From: CAIWHR01 sp963741355
Lineage (GTDB): Bacteria > Pseudomonadota > Gammaproteobacteria > Burkholderiales > Casimicrobiaceae
Assembly (NCBI GenBank): GCA_963741355.1
Contig: CAVUIG010000017.1
Coordinates: forward strand, 1-64,000
Direction: 5' to 3'
Length of the DNA stretch: 64,000 nucleotides
Shown one piece after another: positions 30,779 to 42,623 of this stretch (positions are counted from its first letter, which is position 1; the number at the start of each line of letters is the position of its first letter). The translations under genes and the position numbers were made by a program. The notes under the pieces were generated by a model, which had not been told where the DNA came from, ran no database searches, and was given only the letters and a program-made list of their open reading frames with translations.

Positions 30779-32834
30779 GGGCGTGCCCTTCGCAAGCAGG
30801 CGCCGGAATCCTTCCTCGTCGAGGACGGAGACGCCGAGCGCCTGCGCCTTCTCGAGCTTGCTGCCGGCCTCTTCGCCGGCGATGACGTAATCGGTCTTCT
30901 TCGAGACGCTTCCGGCGACCTTGCCGCCTTCGGCCTCGATCAGCGCCTTCGCCTCCTCGCGCGTCATCGCCGGAAGCGTTCCGGTCAGCACCAGCGTACG
31001 CCCCTGGAGCTTGCCGGCCGCGGCGCGCTGCGGCGCCGACTCGGTCCAGTGCACGCCGGCATCGCGCAGCGCGCGGATCACGTCGCGATTGTGCGGCTCG
31101 GCGAAGAATCGCGCGATGCTCTCGGCCAGCACCGGGCCGACGTCGGGCGCCTCGGCAAGTGCGGCCTCGTCCGCCGTCATCAGCGCGTCGAGGCCGCCGA
31201 AGTGACGCGCAAGGTCCTTGCCGGTCGCCTCTCCGACATGGCGGATGCCGAGCGCGAAGATGAAACGGGCGAGCGTCGTCCGCTTGCTCGCCTCGATCGC
31301 GGCCACGACGTTGGCCGCAGACTTTTCGGCCATCCGCTCGAGCCCCTCGAGCGTCTTCTGATCGATCCGGTAGATGTCCGCCGGCGTGCGCACGAGCCCG
31401 GCGTCGACCAGCTGGTCGACGAGCTTTTCGCCGAGGCCCTCGATGTCGAGCGCGCGGCGGCCCGCGAAATGCAGCAGCGCCTGCTTGCGCTGCGCGGGGC
31501 AGAAGAGCCCCCCGGTGCAGCGCGCAATCGCCTCGTCGGGTAACCGCAGCACCGCCGAGCCGCATTCGGGGCAGGCCGTCGGCATCACGAACTCGCGCGC
31601 GTTGGCCGGACGGCGGGCGAGGTCGACGCGGAGCACTTCCGGAATCACGTCACCGGCGCGGCGGACGACGACGGTGTCGCCGATGCGGACGTCCTTGCGC
31701 CTGACCTCGTCCTCGTTGTGCAGCGTCGCATTGGTGACGGTCACGCCGCCGACGAACACGGGCTTGAGGCGCGCCACCGGCGTGATCGCGCCGGTGCGGC
31801 CGACCTGCACGTCGATTCCGGTCACTTCGGTCGTCATCTCCTCGGCCGGGAACTTGTGCGCGATCGCGAACCGTGGCGCCCGCGCGACGTAGCCCAGCCG
31901 CTCCTGCAGCGCGAGGTCGTTGACCTTGTAGACGACCCCGTCGATGTCGAACGGCAGCGATGGCCGCCGGGCGCCCATCTTCCGGTAGTAGCCGAGGACT
32001 CCGTCGAGCCCGCGCACGACGGTGCGCTCGCCGGTCACCGGGAAATGCAGCGCGGCGAGCGCCTTCATCAGCGCGTCGTGGCGTCGCCGGCACGGCCGTC
32101 GCGCCCCAGCGCACGTCCCCAACGCCGTAGGCGAAGAACGTGAGGCGCCGCCCCGCGGTGATCTTCGGATCGAGCTGGCGCAGCGCGCCGGCCGCGGCGT
32201 TGCGCGGATTGACGAAGAGCTTCTCGCCTTTCGCCGCCTGCGCGGCGTTGAGCGCCTCGAAATCGGACCGGAGCATCACGACCTCGCCGCGCACCTCGAT
32301 CAGCGCCGGGAAACGCTTGCCCGGCAGCGCGAGCGGGATGGCGCCGATCGTGCGCAGGTTCGCGGTGACGTTCTCGCCCGTGGTGCCGTCGCCGCGCGTG
32401 GCGCCGACGACGAAGCGTCCGTCCTGATAGGTGAGGCTGATGGCGAGGCCGTCGAATTTCGGCTCGACCGCGTAATCGACCGCGTCGGCGCCGGCGCCGG
32501 CGCGGACACGGCGGTCGAACGCCTCGACCTCCTCGTCGCTGAACGCGTTGCTGAGCGAGAGCATCGGCGTGCCGTGCGTCACCGCGGCGAACGTGGCCGC
32601 AGCAGAGCCCGACACGCGCTGCGTCGGCGATTCGGGCGTGACCAGCGTCGGATGGCGCGCCTCGAGCTCGGCGAGCTCGCGGAACAGCGCATCGTACTCG
32701 GCGTCGCTCACCGTCGGCGCATCCATGACGTAATACCGGTGGTCGTGGCCGTCGATCTCGCGTCGCAGCGCCGCCGCGCGGGCCGCCGCGGCCGCCGGAA
32801 CTGCATCACGCGACCCGGAGCCGGTAGCGCTCAT
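30776..32834 (-). CDS. ligA: NAD-dependent DNA ligase (one frame break)
   Basis: About 686 residues. Seals DNA nicks with NAD. The adenylation domain has HDHRYYVMDAPTVSDAEYDA and the AMP-accepting Lys126 in AVEPKFDGLAISLTYQDGR. LFVNPRNAAAGALRQLDPKI is followed by a single frame change near 32090. Then come FDIDGVVYKVNDLALQERLG, AHKFPAEEMTT, the OB fold, the four-cysteine zinc finger (CPECGSA...CTGGLFCPAQ), helix-hairpin-helix repeats (ALDIEGLGEKLVDQLVD) and a C-terminal BRCT domain (GRTLVLTGTLPAMTREEAKA). The stop TAG is formed from the edge of the MITE. Essential gene, so the break is taken as sequence error. Confidence 0.95.
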
Positions 32835-32865
32835 CGATGCATCGGCGCTCGGGGAGCGCTGCCGC

Positions 32866-34070
32866 TCAGCCGCCGAAGAGCGCGAGAGCGCGCGCGCTGC
32901 CGGGCTCGATGTGCACGTCGCGCAGCGCCGCCGCCGCGGCGTCGACCTGCTGGCGGATCGCCGCCAGCGCGGCGTCGTCGAGCGGTCGCCGGTTGTCGTC
33001 GACGAGCGCCGTGTCGAGCGTCTGCGCCATTCGCCTGGCGGCGAGCTTCATCTGGTCGAAGGCGCGCGCCGGTTCGGCGACGCGCGGAACGTCGAGCAGG
33101 AAGACGACCCCGCTCATCGACATGACGCGCAGCGTGTCACGGGTGAGCGGCTCGGAGCGCAGGTTCTGCAGCGAATACAGCACGGCGCCCGTTTCGTCCT
33201 GGACCCAGTCGAAGCGGCCGGCGTCGTCGAGGCGAAATCCCGCCGCCTCGGCGACACCACGGAGACGCGTTCCCGCGATGGTGGCGGGCTCCGGCTTCAG
33301 CAGCGTGAGCCCGATCTGGACGTCGAGCTCGGCGCAGATCCGGTCGAGCGCCTCCGCCCGCGCCGCCTCGTCGGCGGCGTCCGGCGCGTCGACCGTCGCG
33401 CCCTGCGCGGCGGCGAGATCGCAGACGAGCGTGATGAAGTCTGCCAGCATTTCGCGCGTCGCCGGTCCGCCGCGGTCGGCCAGCAGCATGCATGCAGCGA
33501 ACTCCGAAAACTCGCCCGACGCGTCGGACTTGATCCGCTGCCACGCCGACCCTTCGTCGCGGCGGCCGAACCAGCGCAGCGGCTTCCCGGGCCTCGCATG
33601 AAGCCCGGACGCCAGCGCGCCTGCGCTGACGGGCGCGACGCATTCCACCGCCAGCACGCATTCGATGTCGGGGTCAGGCTGTGCGGTACTCCGATCGGGC
33701 GCGAGCGCGCGCGAGGCGACGCGGGCCGGAGCCCCCGCACCCGCAGCGAGGTCGGTCGCGATCCTGGCGTGGATGGCGAGCGGAGGCTCGTAGGCGGAAT
33801 CCTCGTCGCCTGCAGGGAATCGCCTCGGGCGAGCCCTCATCCGGCAAGACCGTCCCGTGTTCCGACGCCATGGTCGGCTCGATGCGCTCACCGTCGGAAC
33901 GTGTCGTCCGCCGCGGACGAGCTCCGCCGGCGCGCGGGCGAGTCCGCGATCGTGCTGCGCGCGCCCTTCAATTGCCGGCGCAGCCTGCGCATCTGCAGCC
34001 AGTTGTAGACGACGACACCGACGACGAGCACCGTCCCGGCGGCAATGAGGCCCAGCTGGAGGGAGGTCAT
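32866..34070 (-). CDS. zipA: Cell division protein ZipA (one frame break)
   Basis: About 400 residues. N-terminal anchor MTSLQLGLIAAGTVLVVGVV with YNWLQMRRLRRQLKG as basic cytoplasmic collar. A short linker follows, then the C-terminal FtsZ-binding domain: FSEFAACMLLADRGGPATRE, LDVQIGLTLLKPEPATIAGT, FRLDDAGRFDWVQDETGAVL and LRVMSMSGVVFLLDVPRVAE. A frame change lies near 33890. The linker is short and only mildly acidic compared with E. coli ZipA. It lies between smc and ligA, the usual betaproteobacterial position, with 31 bp to ligA. Confidence 0.85.
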
Positions 34071-34239
34071 GCGCGATCGCCCCGGCCGAGGGCGGCGGGA
34101 GTCCGCCAGGAAATGCGAAGTACGAAGGACGAGGCGGCCATCGCGTCGATTATAGCGAATGCGTGATGCATCGGCTGCGGCTATCCGTCCCGCCGTGACG
34201 CCCTTCGGACCCGAGTGCGGTCAGCGGTGCGCGGAACCG

Positions 34240-37200
34240 TCAGGCGGCGGCGACGCCCGAGTCGGCGAGCTCGAGCGCTTCGGCGATGTCGACGGCAACG
34301 ACGTGCGACACCCCGGGGTCCGGCATGGTGATGCCGATGAGCTGGTTGGCCATCTCCATCGTGATCTTGTTGTGCGAGATGAACAGGAACTGCGTCTGCG
34401 CCGACATCGCCTTCACCATCCGGCAGAACCGGTCGGTGTTGGGATCGTCGAGCGGAGCGTCGACTTCGTCCAGCAGGCAGAACGGCGCCGGATTGAGCTG
34501 GAACAGCGCGAACACCAGCGAGATCGCGGTCAGGGCCTTCTCGCCGCCCGACAGCAAATGGATCGACGAGTTGCGTTTGCCCGGCGGCTGCGCGACCACT
34601 TGCACGCCGGAATCGAGAATCTCCTCGCCGGTGAGGACGAGCTTCGCCTGCCCGCCGCCGAAAAGCGCGGGGAAGAGACGTGCAAAATTTACATTGACCG
34701 CCTCGAACGTCTGCTGCAGCAGCTGACGCGATTCGCGATCGATCTGGCGGATCGCGTTCTCGAGCGTTCCCATCGCCTCGGTGAGGTCGGCCGCCTGCGC
34801 GTCGAGGTATTGCTTGCGCTCGGTGGCGATGCCGAGCTCGTCCAGTGCCGCGAGGTTGACGGCGCCGAACGACGCGATCAGCCCCTGCAGCCGCTCGATC
34901 TCGGGGGCGAGTCCCGACTTGTTGCCGAATGCCTTCAGTCGCTCGGCGATTCCTTCGAGCATCGCATGCGCCTCGGCCAGCTGCTCGGCATACTGCTGCG
35001 CCTGCAGCACGGCGGCCTGTTCCTTGAGGCGAGTCTCCTCGATCTTGGCGCGCGCCGGCTCGAGCTTCTGCTCGCAGGTCATCCGCGCTTCCTCGGCGGC
35101 GCGAAGATCCGTGCCGAGCGTCTCCAGGCGGTCGCGCGCCGCCGCAAGCGCCTGCTCCGCAGCCGCGCGTACGGCGAGCTGGCGCTGCAGCGCCTCCTCG
35201 ACCGGAGTCCAGTCGACCGCCGCGCGCTCGGACGTGAGCTGCGTCAAGAGCTCGCGCTGTTGCGCCGTCTGCGCCGCGAGCGTCTCGCCGCGAAGCGCGA
35301 GCTCGGCGATGCGGTCGCGGCAGCTCCGCTCGGCGAACGCGGCCTCCTGCGCGGCCCGTTCCGCGATGCGCGCGCGCTCGCGGCCGCGGGCCAGCGCGAC
35401 GTCGGCTTCGTTGCGCGTGTGGCGCACCGCGTCGCGCTTCGTCATTTCCTCGCCGAGCTGCGCGGCGGCCGCGGCCTGCTCGGCATCGAACGAGCGCGCC
35501 TGCTCACGCTCGGCGCCCTCCTGTGCGGCGATTTCCGCATGCTCGGCCGCGATCTGCTGGCGCCGCTTTTCCGCGGCTTCGGCGGCCTTGCGAAGCTGCA
35601 GCAGCTCCAGCTCGAGGTCGTGGCAGCGCCGCTGCTGCGACGTGAACGCGAGGCTCTCGGCGTGGTATTGGGTCTGCGCCTCGTCCTGCTCGGTCTCGAG
35701 CGCGGCGAGCGCCGCGCGCGCCGTGGCGGCGCCCTCGCGCGCTCCGCTGATCGCGGGGCCGAGCTCCGCGAGCTCGCGCTGCCGCGCGAGCACTCCGTGG
35801 AGCTCGCTGTCGGGCGCGAAGAAGGCGATGGCATGCGCATTGACGACGTGACCGTGCGGCGTCACGAAGGCTTCGCCCTGCTGCAGGTCACCGCGCGCGC
35901 GGAGCGCCTCGGCCAGCGTCGGACGGCAGCGGATGCCGCGCAGCCAGTCGGCGAGAAGGCGCGCGATGCCTGGCTGCGCCGATTTCACCTTGGCGAGCAA
36001 TGCATCGGCCCCGCCCGGTGCCGGATTCGCCGCGCCGCCGCTGTCGCGCGCGTACGCCGCGATGCGGCCGGGCAATCCGTTGCCACCCTTGTCGGCCGCG
36101 CCCGCCGCGTCGCCGATCCACGCGAGTGCCGCGTCGAGCCGGTCGAGCTCGATCGCATTGAGCCGCTCGCGCAGCACGCTTTCCAGCGCATCCTCCCAGC
36201 CGGGCTCGATGTCGAGGCCCTGCCAGAGACGACGCGCGTGCGTGAGCCCCTTCCCCGCGAGCCACGCCGCGCTGTCCTTGCCGTAGCCGATGGCGTCCTG
36301 CAGCGCCGCGAGCGCCGACGCCCGCGCCTCGAGGTCGGCGAGCCGCCGGCCCGCGGCCTGCGCGGCCTCGCTCTCGACACGCTGCCGCTCCTGCAGGTCC
36401 TGGACCGTGTCGCGCAGCGCATTCAGGCTCGACTCGTTGGTCGCGAGCTCCGCCTTTTCCTGGCGCAGCTGTTCCTCGACGTCGGCGACCTGTCCCGTGA
36501 CCGAGGTCGACAGCGTGGAGAGCTCCGCATCGAGGCGCTCGCGACGCTCCTGATGTTGGGCGAGCACGCGTGCCACGTGCTCGCGCCGCGTCTCGACCAC
36601 GCGGATCGACTGCTCGATCAGAGCGATCTGCTGTTGCGCGTCGTTGGCGAGGCGCGTCGCCTCGGCGACCGCGGCCTCGAGCGCGGGCAGCGCGTCCGCG
36701 GCGCCCGATTCCTCCGCGGCCGCGGCCTCGCGGGCCGTCAGCGCCGCCTCGAGCGAGCGTTCCGCCGCCGCCTGATCCCCGGCGAGCGCGGCTTCCTGCC
36801 CCGCGAGCGCCTCGATCTGCGCGGTCAGCTGGCCGACTTCGCGGGCGATCCGCGTTTCGGATTCGCGCGCGAATGCGAGCTGCTGCTCCAGCCGCGTGAC
36901 CTCGGAATTGGCGGCGTAGAAGCCGCCCTGCTTCTCGTGCAGCGCGTCGCCCGCGGTGTAGTGCTCGGCGCGCAGCGCCTCCTGCCGCGCTTCCGCCGCG
37001 CGCACTTCCGCCTGCACGCCCTCGAAGGCGGCGACCTGCACGGCCACCGCGCCGGCGTGGCGCTCGCGCGCATTGTCGGCGTCCTGCTGCTTCGAGAACC
37101 AGAGGAGGTGCTGGACGTCCTTCAGCCGCGCCTCGTGCTCCTTGTATTCGGCCGCGACCTTGGCCTGCGCGTCGAGCTTCTCGAGCTGGGCGCCCAGCTC

Positions 37201-37798
37201 GATGCGGATGTCCTCGACGCGTGCGAGGTTCTCGCGCGTGTCAGCGAGCCGGCCTTCGGTTTCCTTGCGCCGCTCCTTGTACTTCGAGACGCCGGCGGCC
37301 TCCTCGAGGAAGATGCGCAGCTCTTCGGGCTTCGCCTCGATGACGCGCGAGATCATCCCCTGCTCGATGATCGCGTACGCGCGGGGGCCGAGGCCGGTGC
37401 CGAGGAAGAGGTCGTGGATGTCGCGCCGGCGCACCGGGATGTTGTTGATGTAGTAGGTCGAATCGCCGTCGCGCGTCAGCACGCGCTTGATCGACAGCTC
37501 GGCGAACTGGCCCCACTGGCCGCCGATGCGTCCGCTGCTGTTGTCGAACGCGAGCTCGACCGAGGCGCGGCCGACGCGGCTTGCGGTCCCCGGCGCCGTT
37601 GAAGATCACGTCCTGCATCGACTCGCCGCGCAGCGCCGAGGCCTTCGACTCGCCCAGCACCCAGCGCACGGCGTCGATGACGTTGGACTTGCCGCAGCCG
37701 TTCGGACCGACGATGCCGACGAGCTGACCGGGCGTGCCGATCGCCGTCGGATCGACGAACGACTTGAAGCCCGCGAGCTTGATCTGGACGAGGCGCAA
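34240..37798 (-). CDS. smc: Chromosome segregation protein SMC (one frame break)
   Basis: About 1,185 residues. MRLVQIKLAGFKSFVDPTAI starts the ATPase head with Walker A GIVGPNGCGKSNVIDAVRW. A frame change near 37590 is followed by YYINNIPVRRRDIHDLFLGT, GLGPRAYAIIEQGMISRVIE and EEAAGVSKYKERRKE. Two very long coiled-coil arms rich in Ala, Glu and Arg flank a hinge near residues 510-660. The C-terminal head has the signature SIHLLSGGEKALTAISLVFA and Walker B NPAPFCLLDEVDAPLDDPN. ScpA and ScpB partners are not in the window. It leads the smc-zipA-ligA run, 169 bp before zipA. Confidence 0.95.
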
Positions 37799-37951
37799 TT
37801 GAATCGACGGCCGTGCGTTGCGAGGTCCGCGGCGCAGGCCACGGCGTGGGGCGCCGCCGGCTCTCCTGCCGGCGCCGCAAAAACAGAAATTATAGCCGAT
37901 CCGCGCGTTCCGCCGGGCGCCGCGGGCGCGCGCAACGGCCGCGCCGGGGCG

Positions 37952-38980
<1,029 letters not shown>

Positions 38981-38987
38981 CGGGGTG

Positions 38988-40019
38988 TCACCCGGTCGCG
39001 CGCTGCGCGACCCAGCATGCGGCGCGAGTGCTTTCGATGACGGCGAGCTCGGGACGTTCGCGGCGACAGCGGTCCACGGCCAGCGGACAGCGCGGATGAA
39101 AAGCACATCCGGACGGTATCGCGTCGAGCCGCGGCATCGCGCCGTCGATCTGCGCCAGACGCTCGCGCTCGGCCGCGATCGACGGGATCGATCCCATGAG
39201 CCCCGCCGTGTACGGATGCGCAGGCCGGTGGATCACCGCCTCGACCGGACCGATCTCGACGATGCGTCCGGCATACATCACCGCCACGCGATCGGCCGTC
39301 TCGGCGATCACGCCCATGTCGTGCGTGATCAGCATCACCGCGGTGTGATGGTCGCGGGCGAGCCGCTTCAGGAGCTGAATGATCTGCGCCTGGATCGAGA
39401 CGTCGAGCGCAGTCGTAGGCTCGTCCGCGACGATGAGGCGCGGCTTGGCCGCGAGCGCGAGCGCGATGACCACGCGCTGGCGCATCCCGCCGGAGAATTG
39501 ATGCGGGTAGTGGTCGATGCGCCGCGCCGCGCCGTGGATGCCGACCTCCTCGAGCAGCGCGACGGCGCGGTCGTGGGCCTCGCTCGTGCTCACCGGCAAG
39601 TGCGTCGCGATCGTCTCGATCAACTGGCGGCCGATCGTGTAGAGCGGATTGAGCGAGGTCAGCGGGTCCTGGAAGATCGCGCCGATCTCGCGGCCGCGCA
39701 CCTTGCGCATTTCGTTCGGACCGAGGTTGTCGATCCGTCGTCCGCCCAGCCGGATCTCGCCGGCCGCGATGCGCCCGGGCGGGTCGATGAGGCCGATGAT
39801 CGCCGCGCCGGTCTGCGATTTTCCCGCGCCCGACTCGCCGACCACACCCAGCACCTCTCCGGGGGCGATGGAAAACGAAATGTCCTGCACCGCCACCAGC
39901 GTCCGGTGCCGCGTCGGGAATTCCACCCGCAGGCCTTCGACGCTGAGGAGCGGACCGTCGAACGATGGCCGCGAGTCCCGTTCTGCCGCGGCGGCGGGCA
40001 TGGCCATCGTCCCGCTCAT
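38988..40019 (-). CDS. Oligopeptide/dipeptide ABC transporter ATPase (DppD-type)
   Basis: 343 residues. Walker A GVVGESGAGKSQTGAAIIGL, REIGAIFQDPLTSLNPLYTI, signature PHQFSGGMRQRVVIALALAA, Walker B RLIVADEPTTALDVSIQAQI and VMLITHDMGVIAETADRVAV. The C-terminal segment SGCAFHPRCPLAVDRC gives the cysteine motif. The start at 40019 overlaps the permease stop as ATGA, so it is translationally coupled. A proline/alanine-rich lead of about 20 residues precedes LLSVEGLRVEFPT. Confidence 0.93.
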   Translation of the reverse strand: MSGTMAMPAAAAERDSRPSFDGPLLSVEGLRVEFPTRHRTLVAVQDISFSIAPGEVLGVVGESGAGKSQTGAAIIGLIDPPGRIAAGEIRLGGRRIDNLGPNEMRKVRGREIGAIFQDPLTSLNPLYTIGRQLIETIATHLPVSTSEAHDRAVALLEEVGIHGAARRIDHYPHQFSGGMRQRVVIALALAAKPRLIVADEPTTALDVSIQAQIIQLLKRLARDHHTAVMLITHDMGVIAETADRVAVMYAGRIVEIGPVEAVIHRPAHPYTAGLMGSIPSIAAERERLAQIDGAMPRLDAIPSGCAFHPRCPLAVDRCRRERPELAVIESTRAACWVAQRATG

Positions 40020-40969
40020 TGCAGCTTCGGATTGAGCGCGTCGCGCAGCCAATCGCCGACCAGGTTGATCGCCAGCACCATGATCACCAGCGCGGCACCC
40101 GGAAAGATGGTGATCCACCATTCGCCGGAGAAGAGGAAATCGTTGCCGACGCGGATCAGCGTTCCGAGCGAAGGCTGCGTCGGCGGGACGCCCACGCCAA
40201 GGAACGACAGCGTCGCCTCGGTGATGATCGCGGTGGCGATGTTGAGCGTCGCCAGCACGAGGACCGGGCCCATCACGTTCGGCAGCAGGTGCCGGCGCAT
40301 GATCTTGAGCGGCGTGATGCCGATCACCCGCGCCGCCTGCACGTATTCCTTGGTCTTCTCGACCATCGTCGAGCCGCGGACGGTGCGCGCATATTGCACC
40401 CAGTTGGCGAGCCCGATCGCCAGGACCAGCACCGCCAGCGCAACGCCGGTCTGCGCATCGCGCGGCAGCACGGCGCGCGCGACGCCGTCGATCAGGAGGG
40501 CGATCAGGATCGCAGGAAACGAGAGCTGGACGTCGGCGATGCGCATGATGATGGCGTCGACCTTGCCGCCGACGTACCCCGCGATGAGCCCCAGCGTCAC
40601 GCCGAGAAGCATCGCGAACGCCACCGACGCCAGGCCGACGAGCAGCGAGATGCGCGCGCCGAACATGATCGCCGACAGCACGTCACGCCCCTGGTCGTCG
40701 GTGCCGAGCAGGAACCCCGTTCGGCCGCCCTGCTCCCATGCGGGCGGCGTCAGCGCGTCCTGCAGGTTCAGCGTCTTGAGATCGAACGGATTGTGCGGCG
40801 CGACCCAGGGTGCGAAGAATGCCGCGACGAGGCAAATCAGCAGCGCGATCGTGGAAGCCACCGCGACCGGGTTCCGGCGGAAGCTGTAGAGAATGTCGCT
40901 CTTCCAAGCCGCCGACAGGCGCGCCCCGCTTGCGCCGGTCACATCGGCGACGGAGACCGGATCCGTCAT
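40016..40969 (-). CDS. Oligopeptide/dipeptide ABC transporter permease (DppC-type)
   Basis: 317 residues, intact, about six membrane segments, including VASTIALLICLVAAFFAPWV near the start. LLGTDDQGRDVLSAIMFGAR is the periplasmic-side DppC hallmark. The ATPase-contact EAA loop is EYVQAARVIGITPLKIMRRH. LSFLGVGVPPTQPSLGTLI and INLVGDWLRDALNPKL are standard C-terminal sequences. Partner of the DppB-type permease encoded upstream. It follows the binding-protein gene after 46 bp. Confidence 0.94.
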   Translation of the reverse strand: MTDPVSVADVTGASGARLSAAWKSDILYSFRRNPVAVASTIALLICLVAAFFAPWVAPHNPFDLKTLNLQDALTPPAWEQGGRTGFLLGTDDQGRDVLSAIMFGARISLLVGLASVAFAMLLGVTLGLIAGYVGGKVDAIIMRIADVQLSFPAILIALLIDGVARAVLPRDAQTGVALAVLVLAIGLANWVQYARTVRGSTMVEKTKEYVQAARVIGITPLKIMRRHLLPNVMGPVLVLATLNIATAIITEATLSFLGVGVPPTQPSLGTLIRVGNDFLFSGEWWITIFPGAALVIMVLAINLVGDWLRDALNPKLQ

Positions 40970-41015
40970 GCGCGCGAATCCGTCATCGTTGCCGTCGTCC
41001 CGTGCCCGGATCGGC

Positions 41016-42593
41016 TCACTTCACGACGACCCACTTGAGCCAGTTGTTGTTGTCGGCGAGCTGCACCAGCGAGACGTTCTTGCGCATCGCCCATGCGAGC
41101 GCCTGCTGGTGCAGCGGCAGGTGGCCCACGTCGTCGCTGTGCAGCTTGAACGCCTCGGCGATCAGCGCGTTGCGCTTCCCTTCGTCGAGCTCGCTCGCGA
41201 TCTGCGGCCCCAGCGCGTCGATGCGCTTGTTGCTGTAGCTGCCGAGGTTGAACTGGCCCTGGCCGCTGGCCCCGGGGCTCATCACCAGCGCGAACAGCGC
41301 GTTGTGCGAATCGTACGAGCTCGGCGTCCAGCCCAGCAGGTAGAACGACGTGTTGCGCGAGAGGATCTTCGGAAAGTAGGTGACCTTGGTCTCGGCCATC
41401 AGGTTCACCTTGACGTCGATCTTCGCCAGCATCGCCGCGATGGCCTGGCAGATCAGCGAGTCGTTGACGTAGCGGTCATTGGGGCAGTTCATCCCGATCT
41501 CGAAGCCGTCGGGATAGCCGGCCTCGACCATCAGTTTCTTCGCCGCCGCGGGATCGTAGGGCAGCCGCTTGTTGAGATCGCCCGAAAATCCGCGGATGCC
41601 CGGCGCCACCATCAGGTTGGTGGGCGTCGCCGCTCCGCGCATGATCCGCGCGCGAATCGCATCGATGTCGATCGCCTGGTAGAACGCCTGCCGGACCCGC
41701 TTGTCCTTGAACGGGTTCTTGCCCTTGACGCTGGAGAACAGGAGCTCGTCGCGCGACTGGTCCATGCCGAGGAAGATCGTGCGGAGCTCGGGTCCCTGCA
41801 GGATCACGAGGTCGCCGTTGGCCTTGAGCTTCTCGATGTCCTGCAGCGGCACCGGCTCCATCATGTCGATCTCGCCGGTGATGAGCGCCGCCACCCGCGT
41901 CGCGTCGTTCTTGATCGGCGTGAACACCGCCTCGGTGACGTTGCTCTCGACCTTCTCCCAGTAGTTCGGGTTGTTGACGAGCACGGTCTTCACACCCGGC
42001 TCGCGCGTCTTCAGCATGAAGGGCCCGGTGCCGTTCGCCTTCATCGTCGCGGCGTTCTCCTTGCCCTTGCGCACGTCGACCGGCGTGGTGGCGTTGTTCT
42101 TCTCGCACCACGCCTTGCTCATCATGTACCAGGAGTTGATCGTGTCCGGCAGGATGGGGAACGGCTCGGTCGTCACAATGTCGATGGTGAAGTCGTCGAC
42201 CTTGCGGATCTCCTTGATCGGCCCGACGTAGGTCTTGACGTCGGAACCTTCGCCCTTGCCGCGCTCGTACGAAAAGATCACGTCGTCGGCCGTGAAGGGC
42301 GAGCCGTCGTGGAACTTGACGCCCTTGCGGAGGTTGAAGCGCCACAGCGTGGGCGCCGTCTGCTTCCACGACGTCGCGAGCAGCGGAATGAGCTCGAGCT
42401 TCTTGCCGCGTCCGACCAGCGGCTCGTAGATGTTGCCGGTGACATTGAGCTGCAGCGTCTCGTTCAGCGAGTGCGGATCCATCGAGATCGCGTCGCCCTG
42501 GTCGGCGAAGCGCAGCACCGCCGCGCCGGCTCCCGTGGCAAACAGCAGTCCGGCGACGAGTGCGGCCGCGGCCGCGCGTTTCATTGCAATCAT
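41016..42593 (-). CDS. Peptide ABC transporter substrate-binding protein (DppA-type)
   Basis: 525 residues. Signal peptide MKRAAAAALVAGLLFATGAG with AAA/VLRF cleavage region. The mature protein belongs to the SBP_bac_5 family: DAISMDPHSLNETLQLNVTG, WRFNLRKGVKFHDGSPFTAD, NPFKDKRVRQAFYQAIDIDA and DPAAAKKLMVEAGYPDGFEI. It delivers peptides or related solutes to the permease pair in the periplasm. The start at 42593 (MIAMKR) has GGAGG six bases upstream. The order dppB, M20 hydrolase, dppA, dppC, dppD, dppF on the minus strand shows one operon. Confidence 0.94.
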   Translation of the reverse strand: MIAMKRAAAAALVAGLLFATGAGAAVLRFADQGDAISMDPHSLNETLQLNVTGNIYEPLVGRGKKLELIPLLATSWKQTAPTLWRFNLRKGVKFHDGSPFTADDVIFSYERGKGEGSDVKTYVGPIKEIRKVDDFTIDIVTTEPFPILPDTINSWYMMSKAWCEKNNATTPVDVRKGKENAATMKANGTGPFMLKTREPGVKTVLVNNPNYWEKVESNVTEAVFTPIKNDATRVAALITGEIDMMEPVPLQDIEKLKANGDLVILQGPELRTIFLGMDQSRDELLFSSVKGKNPFKDKRVRQAFYQAIDIDAIRARIMRGAATPTNLMVAPGIRGFSGDLNKRLPYDPAAAKKLMVEAGYPDGFEIGMNCPNDRYVNDSLICQAIAAMLAKIDVKVNLMAETKVTYFPKILSRNTSFYLLGWTPSSYDSHNALFALVMSPGASGQGQFNLGSYSNKRIDALGPQIASELDEGKRNALIAEAFKLHSDDVGHLPLHQQALAWAMRKNVSLVQLADNNNWLKWVVVK

Positions 42594-42623
42594 TCTTTCC
42601 TCCAAGGAGTCGCTCGACCCCGT

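Noticed and set aside
34159..37602. 1,147-codon plus-strand open frame opposite smc
   Set aside because: An antisense shadow of the GC-rich coiled-coil coding sequence of SMC, with no motif and repetitive Arg/Leu/Glu text.
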